In this document: one piece after another, positions 5,361 through 9,303 of the stretch
Numbering within the stretch: the stretch's first letter is position 1
How the letters are laid out: each line of letters opens with the position of its first letter
Source of the DNA: Planctomycetaceae bacterium
GTDB lineage: Bacteria > Planctomycetota > Planctomycetia > Pirellulales > Pirellulaceae
NCBI GenBank assembly: GCA_022614795.1
Contig: JAKEHX010000313.1
Span: forward strand, 1-9,303
Length of the DNA stretch: 9,303 nt
Direction of reading: 5' to 3'
Notes under the pieces: model-generated
Told to the model about the DNA's origin: nothing
What the model saw: the letters and a program-made list of their open reading frames with translations, nothing else
Database searches by the model: none
Made by a program: the position numbers and the translations under genes

Positions 5361-6845
5361 ATGAACGACAAACTCACCGGTCAGGGGATCACGTTTGACG
5401 ATGTGCTCCTCGCGCCGCGGTATAGCGATGTCGTGCCCAGCGAAGTGGGCGTGAGCACGCAGCTTACCAGGCGGATTGGGCTCAATATTCCGATGCTCAG
5501 CTCGCCCATGGACACGGTGACCGAGCACGAGATGGCGATTGCCCTGGCCAAGGAGGGCGGCCTGGGGATCATCCACAAGAACATGTCGGTCGAGCTCCAG
5601 ACCGAAGAGGTGAACAAGGTCAAGCGGTCGGCCAACGGCATCATCCTCGACCCCGAGACGCTGCGGCCCGATCAGCCGGTGAGCCGGGCCCAGGAGCTGA
5701 TGAAGCTGAAGAATGTGAGCGGGTTTCCGATCACCGATGCTAGCGGCAAGCTGGTGGGCATTCTCACACGGCGGGATTTGCGGTTTCTGGAGAACCCCGA
5801 TCAGCCCGTCCGCGAGGTGATGACCAAGGACAACCTGGTCACGGCGCGGGGGACTGTGACGCTTGAGGAAGCTGAGCGAATTTTAACGGCGAAAAAGGTC
5901 GAGAAACTTCTCTTGGTGGACGATACATATTGCCTGACCGGGATGATCACCATCCGTGACATCGACATGATGAAGCGGTTTCCCCATGCTTGCAAAGACC
6001 GGCTGGGGCGGCTGCGGGTCGGAGCGGCGGTGGGTGTGTATGACCTGGACCGGGCGGCCAGCCTCATCCAGACAGGGGTCGATATCCTCGTGGTGGATTC
6101 GGCCCACGGCCATTCGAAGAACGTGATCGAGACGGTCAAGCAGATCAAGAAGAAGTGGGACATCGATGTCGTCGCGGGGAACGTGGCAACTCGCGAAGGC
6201 TGCCAGGATTTGATTGCCGCCGGCGCCGACGCCGTGAAGGTCGGCATTGGACCCGGGTCGATATGTACGACCCGCGTGATCAGCGGCGTGGGCGTGCCGC
6301 AGATTACGGCCATTTACGAAGCCGCCCAAGGAGCCCGCGCGACGGGGACGCCGATCATTGCCGACGGCGGCATCCGCTACTCGGGCGACATGACCAAAGC
6401 GATCGCCGCCGGTGCACATTGCGTGATGATCGGCGGACTGTTCGCGGGCCTGGCCGAAAGTCCGGGCAAGACCATCCTCTATCAAGGCCGCACGTTCAAG
6501 GCATATCGCGGAATGGGCAGCCTGGGAGCGATGGTCAAGGGATCGAGCGAACGATACAGGCAAGCCGACAGCAGCGGGGGAACTGGCAAGCTGGTGCCGG
6601 AGGGAGTCGAGGGGCGCGTCCCGTTCAAGGGGCCGCTGTCCGACTTCGTCTATCAGCTCGTCGGCGGGTTGCGAGCCGGCATGGGATATTGCGGAACCAA
6701 AACGATCGAAGAGCTGCGGACGAACACGCGGTTCATTCAAGTCTCGGCCGCCACTGTGCGGGAGAACCACCCCCATGACGTTGCGATTACGCAGGAAGCG
6801 CCCAACTACAGCCCCGAGCACCACGACGCGAAGGGTGGGGAGTAG
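5361..6845 (+). CDS. guaB: IMP dehydrogenase
   Basis: Catalyses NAD+-dependent oxidation of IMP to XMP, the committed step of guanine nucleotide synthesis, as a cytosolic tetramer. The 494 residues match the family's usual length. The (beta/alpha)8 barrel is split by a CBS pair at about residues 93-207. Visible landmarks are LSSPMDTVTEHEMA (47-60), GGLGIIHKNM (66-75), VDSAHGHS (245-252), VVAGNVAT (270-277), the catalytic loop GIGPGSICTTR with Cys302, IADGGIRYSGD (333-343), YRGMGSLGAM (382-391), the mobile flap SSERYRQ with Arg398-Tyr399, and LVPEGVEGRVPFKG (411-424). The ATG at 5361 is preceded by GGGAGG (5348-5353, 7-nt spacer), which settles the start; the frame is open upstream to 5226 but that stretch reads through repeats. 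It is divergent from DUF4058 with a palindrome in the leader. The C-terminal tail (SPEHHDAKGGE) is slightly extended. No catalytic residue is missing. Confidence 0.98.
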   Translation: MNDKLTGQGITFDDVLLAPRYSDVVPSEVGVSTQLTRRIGLNIPMLSSPMDTVTEHEMAIALAKEGGLGIIHKNMSVELQTEEVNKVKRSANGIILDPETLRPDQPVSRAQELMKLKNVSGFPITDASGKLVGILTRRDLRFLENPDQPVREVMTKDNLVTARGTVTLEEAERILTAKKVEKLLLVDDTYCLTGMITIRDIDMMKRFPHACKDRLGRLRVGAAVGVYDLDRAASLIQTGVDILVVDSAHGHSKNVIETVKQIKKKWDIDVVAGNVATREGCQDLIAAGADAVKVGIGPGSICTTRVISGVGVPQITAIYEAAQGARATGTPIIADGGIRYSGDMTKAIAAGAHCVMIGGLFAGLAESPGKTILYQGRTFKAYRGMGSLGAMVKGSSERYRQADSSGGTGKLVPEGVEGRVPFKGPLSDFVYQLVGGLRAGMGYCGTKTIEELRTNTRFIQVSAATVRENHPHDVAITQEAPNYSPEHHDAKGGE

Positions 6846-8250
6846 GGGTTCAGGGTTCAGGGTTCAGGGTTCAGTTTGGCGCGCTGTAGGGAACGCCCTC
6901 CGTGGCGTTCCGGGAGCGGCGCTCGCGGCCTGCGTTGCCTGGGGACTATACGGAATGGCGACCGCCGACGAGCCGCAGCGCTTCTCGCCCGACGCCTTCG
7001 CTCAGCCGATCGCGGCCAGTAGCGAGCCGACGCCGGTCGTTGCCAGCCACGAGCCGCCGGCGACCGGCGCGCCGCTGCGCTGGAAATCCAAGCAGATCGG
7101 CACGATGCGGATCGTTGAAGACACCCAGCGCGTGGTGACAAATCGGATGCCTGCTCGCGGCTGGAACAAGACGCGCGCGGACGGCCAGGTTCGCCCGGTG
7201 CAAGGACTCAGCAGCGATCCTTTCAGCGATCCGTTCGGCGACCGCAATGCGGTACGCCGCGCGTCGGACATCGAACTCGAACCGACCGATGCCGAGGCCA
7301 ACCGGCCGGGTGCGACCGCCACTCAAGGCGTTGAAGAATTGCCAGCGCCCGTGCCATCCAGAGCGCCGCCCAGTGCGCCCTCCGCGCCGCGGCAGCTGCG
7401 GGGCTTCGCGTCTCCCAGTGCCGAGCCGATCGACAACTCCTATATCGCCCAGCCGCCGACTCCGGCGCCCGACTTGACTCCGCAGCCGCGGACTTCGGAG
7501 GGCGAGCTGCCCGCGGGTCCGGCTGGCCCCTGCGAGCGCATCTATAACGATCGCAACTGCTGCGACATTGAAGCCGGCTGCAAGGCGTTCCGCGAACAGC
7601 TCATTGCCGATTCGATCCGGGCGATCTCGCTCGACATCACGCCGCGGTTCATGCCGGACTTGTCGATAGAGGAAGACGAAGCGAAGCGGATGGACAAGCT
7701 GCGGCTGCTCGAATCGCGCACTTGGCGCGGCCGCCGCGGCGAAGTGCTGGCGACCGGCCGCATGACGAACTTGAAGAACGGCCGCGTCGTTCTCACCGAC
7801 GACAGCGGCAACGAAGTCGCCAGCCTGCCGTGGGGCGAGCTGGGCGACGACGAGGTCTGCTACATCAACGCTTACTGGCGGCTGCCGGTCGAATGCACGC
7901 TGGGCGGTCGGCAGGTCGTCAGCCGCCACTGGCTTGCTTCGACCTGGCAATGGCAGGCGTCGGCGTTGTGCCACAAGCCGCTGTACTTCGAAGAAGTGCA
8001 GCTGGAACGCTACGGCCACACGACCGGGCCGTACACGCAGCCGTGGGTGAGCGGGGCCCACTTCTTCCTGAACATCGCCGCCCTGCCCTACCACATGGCC
8101 TATCAGCCGCCGCACGAGTGCCAGTATGCCTTGGGCTATTATCGCCCCGGCAGCTGTGCCCCGTGGATGATTCCGCCGGTGCCGATCTCGTTCCGCGGCG
8201 CCGCCGCTGAAGCGATTGCGATCGTCGGCGGGGTGTATTTGATTCCGTAG
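6835..8250 (+). CDS. Exported protein with SHD1-like region, planctomycete family
   Basis: A secreted or periplasmic protein of unknown function. Numbering is from the GTG at 6835. Residues 16-44 look like a signal peptide: basic start, core GAALAACVAWGLYGMATA, AxA-type cleavage before DEP. Residues 45-230 are Pro/Ala/Ser-rich with two DPF repeats (SSDPFSDPF, 126-134). Residues 231-270 carry CERIYNDRNCCDIEAGC and SIRAISLDITP. Residues 293-345 (SRTWRGRRGEVLATGRMTNL, KNGRVVLTDDSGNEVASLPW, GELGDDE) resemble an SHD1 module. The C-terminal block has KPLYFEEVQLERYGH, SGAHFFLNIAALPY and ALGYYRPGSCAPW, which I associate with a planctomycete-only family. Nine cysteines after the signal suggest disulfides. 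The start is uncertain: ATG 6775 overlaps guaB by 71 bases, GTG 6835 overlaps by 11 bases with a weak ribosome site, and ATG 6955 removes the signal peptide. I chose GTG 6835. Confidence 0.82.
   Translation: MGSRGSGFRVQGSVWRAVGNALRGVPGAALAACVAWGLYGMATADEPQRFSPDAFAQPIAASSEPTPVVASHEPPATGAPLRWKSKQIGTMRIVEDTQRVVTNRMPARGWNKTRADGQVRPVQGLSSDPFSDPFGDRNAVRRASDIELEPTDAEANRPGATATQGVEELPAPVPSRAPPSAPSAPRQLRGFASPSAEPIDNSYIAQPPTPAPDLTPQPRTSEGELPAGPAGPCERIYNDRNCCDIEAGCKAFREQLIADSIRAISLDITPRFMPDLSIEEDEAKRMDKLRLLESRTWRGRRGEVLATGRMTNLKNGRVVLTDDSGNEVASLPWGELGDDEVCYINAYWRLPVECTLGGRQVVSRHWLASTWQWQASALCHKPLYFEEVQLERYGHTTGPYTQPWVSGAHFFLNIAALPYHMAYQPPHECQYALGYYRPGSCAPWMIPPVPISFRGAAAEAIAIVGGVYLIP
6846..6873. repeat. 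Heptamer tandem repeat (GGGTTCA)x4
   Basis: Four perfect copies of GGGTTCA begin on the base after the guaB stop codon (6843-6845). They lie inside the open frame of the next gene if that starts at 6835 or 6775. A gain or loss of one unit would shift that frame. Confidence 0.9.
6890..6911. repeat. 8-bp palindrome within the signal-peptide-coding region
   Basis: GGAACGCC (6890-6897) and GGCGTTCC (6904-6911) pair perfectly around a 6-nt loop. It follows the heptamer array by 16 bases and immediately precedes the codons of the predicted signal-peptide core. From memory, similar words recur in Pirellulales intergenic DNA; not checked. Confidence 0.65.
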
Positions 8251-8257
8251 TCGACAA

Positions 8258-8371
8258 CAAAGCCCCGACCATTGGTCGGGATGAGGCTGCAACCGGCGTC
8301 GATGTGCTGTCGGTGCCGGTCGCGATGCCAGGAGAAAGTGCTCAACACCCTGACCACTGGTCAGGGCTTTG
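8258..8371. repeat. Inverted pair of covarying hairpins
   Basis: The first hairpin pairs CCCGACC (8264-8270) with GGTCGGG (8274-8280), loop ATT. The second pairs CCCTGACC (8348-8355) with GGTCAGGG (8359-8366), loop ACT. Read on the minus strand, the second (CAAAGCCCTGACCAGTGGTC..., 8371-8348) aligns with the first (CAAAGCCCCGACCATTGGTC..., starting 8258), so they are inverted copies. The one stem difference is compensated: C-G in the first, T-A in the second. The 67 bases between the hairpins show no gene. Confidence 0.65.
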
Positions 8372-8447
8372 ATTGGCAGGCTTTACCAGGCCAATCTCCC
8401 CTCCACTGATCCCGCACCACCGCACTCCTTTCGGGAGCGATTGGCAA

Positions 8448-8490
8448 GCAAACGGCGAGGCCCGCGCGGCCTCGCCGGTTTGCATTTCTT
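8448..8490 (+). terminator. Strong intrinsic-terminator-like hairpin
   Basis: GCAAAC-GGCGAGGCC (8448-8462) pairs with GGCCTCGCC (8468-8476) and GTTTGC (8478-8483), giving 15 base pairs with one bulged G (8477) and a 5-nt loop. It is followed by the T-rich ATTTCTTGATT. It is the best terminator candidate in the window, for the gene ending at 8250, although 198 bases lie between. Confidence 0.6.
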
Positions 8491-8524
8491 GATTGGTCAT
8501 GTAGGGCGAGTGGTTGGCAGTGGC

Positions 8525-8557
8525 TTGACAAGCAGCGAGAATATAGACATTCTGTCT
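8525..8557 (+). promoter_or_regulatory. Tentative promoter and small operator-like palindrome
   Basis: A perfect -35 hexamer TTGACA is at 8525-8530. At a 17-base spacing the -10 position reads CATTCT (8548-8553), only three of six matches. That position overlaps the palindrome AGACA-TTC-TGTCT (8545-8557), which could be an operator. The following gene starts at 8598 with AAAGGTG (8584-8590) as ribosome binding site, so the location is right, but the -10 is weak. Confidence 0.3.
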
Positions 8558-8597
8558 GTATTCGTGCCTAGGGCGGTTTTATGGAAAGGTGAACACG

Positions 8598-9303
8598 ATG
8601 CACGTCTCCCTTACCCTTGTCGTCTGGGCCCTCTTGGGGCAAGTGGAAACCAGTGCGGATGCTCCAAATTCGAGCGACGAGCAGGCCCAACAATCAGCCG
8701 AGCGCGTGCTGGCGCTGGCTACGCAGTATGAGTTTTACGCCGAGGCTTCGAGAAAGATGAAGTTAATTCTCCAGGACAAGCCGGTCCTGACCTATTCGAA
8801 CCCCGTGCGCGGCGACGTATATGGGGACGTATTTGTCTGGACGCGCGAGGGGCGGCCCGAGGTGGTCGCGGCCATCTTTGACTACCGTACGAACAAGTGG
8901 ATTGACAGCGAGTTGCACATGCTGGCTGGCGGCGGGACCGTCGGTGTGCGCGACGATCGCATTTTCTGGCAACCCGACAAGCCGGGAACCCGTTTCCAGC
9001 CGATCCCTGCGGCCGCGGCTCCTGCTGCGACGGCTGCGAAACGCCTCTCGCAGATGCGATCAATGGCCCGCGAATTCTCGGTCGAGCGCAACCATCCCGA
9101 GCAAGGCAAAGACTCCTTGCGAATCTTGTCGCAACCAATCTTTCGCTATGCCTCACCGGCCCTGGACATTGTCGATGGAGCGATGTTTGTGTTTGTCGAG
9201 GGGACCGATCCGGAGGCGTTCTTGCTCATCGAGGCAACTGGCAAAGAAAAGCCAACGTGGCAATTCGCTTTCGCCCGGATGAACATCGTCGAGTTCGACG
9301 GCC
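8598..9303 (+). CDS. Exported planctomycete-type protein, C-terminus cut by window edge
   Basis: The frame stays open from the ATG at 8598 to the right edge, giving 235 residues without a stop. A ribosome binding site AAAGGTG (8584-8590) lies 7 bases upstream. The N-terminus MHVSLTLVVWALLGQVETSADA looks like a short signal peptide, so the protein is probably exported. A helical segment at 28-60 is followed by VLTYSNPVRGDVYGDVFVWT (63-82), GRPEVVAAIFDY (85-96), then an Ala/Pro linker (136-146), LSQMRSMAREFSV (150-162), and RILSQPIFRYASPALDIVDG with FVFVEGTDPEAFLLIEA (175-213). I recognise this pattern as a family frequent in planctomycetes, with no known function and no catalytic motif I can name. 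It lies downstream of a terminator-like hairpin and a tentative promoter, so it is probably a separate transcript. Confidence 0.82.
   Translation, partial: MHVSLTLVVWALLGQVETSADAPNSSDEQAQQSAERVLALATQYEFYAEASRKMKLILQDKPVLTYSNPVRGDVYGDVFVWTREGRPEVVAAIFDYRTNKWIDSELHMLAGGGTVGVRDDRIFWQPDKPGTRFQPIPAAAAPAATAAKRLSQMRSMAREFSVERNHPEQGKDSLRILSQPIFRYASPALDIVDGAMFVFVEGTDPEAFLLIEATGKEKPTWQFAFARMNIVEFDG

Larger units (their letters stand above)
8251..8597. other. Intergenic region with hairpins, terminator and possible promoter
   Basis: This 347-base gap between two plus-strand genes holds no convincing gene. In order it has an inverted pair of related hairpins (8257-8371), a 7-bp inverted repeat GATTGGC/GCCAATC (8371-8377 and 8390-8396), the strong terminator-like hairpin (8448-8483), a TTGACA hexamer (8525-8530) and a small palindrome (8545-8557). 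The short ORFs here overlap these structures and show no recognisable protein. Confidence 0.6.

Noticed and set aside
5883..6824. Minus-strand open frame opposite guaB
   Set aside because: Shadow of a strongly conserved gene, with Arg/Asp/His-rich composition and no family signature.
6946..8292. 448-codon minus-strand open frame opposite the SHD1-like gene
   Set aside because: No recognisable motif, and the plus-strand protein has a signal peptide and conserved family blocks.
8369..8731. 120-codon plus-strand open frame in the gap before the last gene
   Set aside because: It spans the terminator-like hairpin and overlaps the better-supported 8598 gene in another frame.

Overview
The window looks like a chromosomal segment from a GC-rich planctomycete, most likely of the Pirellulales. 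The evidence is the gene content: a membrane protein opening with the RFSIRQLL motif, a DUF4058 protein, an exported protein carrying an SHD1-like module, and several proteins that I recognise only as planctomycete-type. Intergenic sequence is dense with short perfect palindromes. The placement comes from family recognition, not from a search. Apart from guaB, and in part the Mg2+ transporter, most genes lack a known function.

Layout. Positions 1-1993 hold three minus-strand genes: a cupin protein cut by the left edge, an uncharacterised 256-residue protein, and a four-helix membrane protein with a good -10 box. Positions 1994-2308 are a divergent intergenic region with inverted repeats. Positions 2309-3010 (+) encode a small helix-turn-helix protein whose middle third is full of a repeated palindromic motif. 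A convergent gap follows, with a potential RNA stem and a palindromic repeat. Positions 3218-5152 (-) hold a short MgtE-type transporter and, upstream of it, a DUF4058 protein. A repeat-rich divergent gap leads to guaB (5361-6845, +), IMP dehydrogenase. Its stop codon is followed at once by four copies of a heptamer and a hairpin, both read through by the next gene (6835-8250, +), an exported protein with an SHD1-like region. The gap 8251-8597 holds a covarying pair of hairpins, a strong terminator-like hairpin and a tentative promoter. A final exported protein starts at 8598 and runs off the right edge.

How the genes relate. No dedicated multi-gene pathway is visible. guaB serves guanine nucleotide synthesis and the MgtE-like protein serves divalent cation transport, both housekeeping. 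I found no rRNA, tRNA, CRISPR array, transposase or integrase, and no convincing new multi-gene system. The most unusual material is the set of palindromic and heptameric repeats. They fill intergenic space, appear to enter at least one coding sequence (2309-3010), and overlap the start and signal-peptide region of another (6835-8250).
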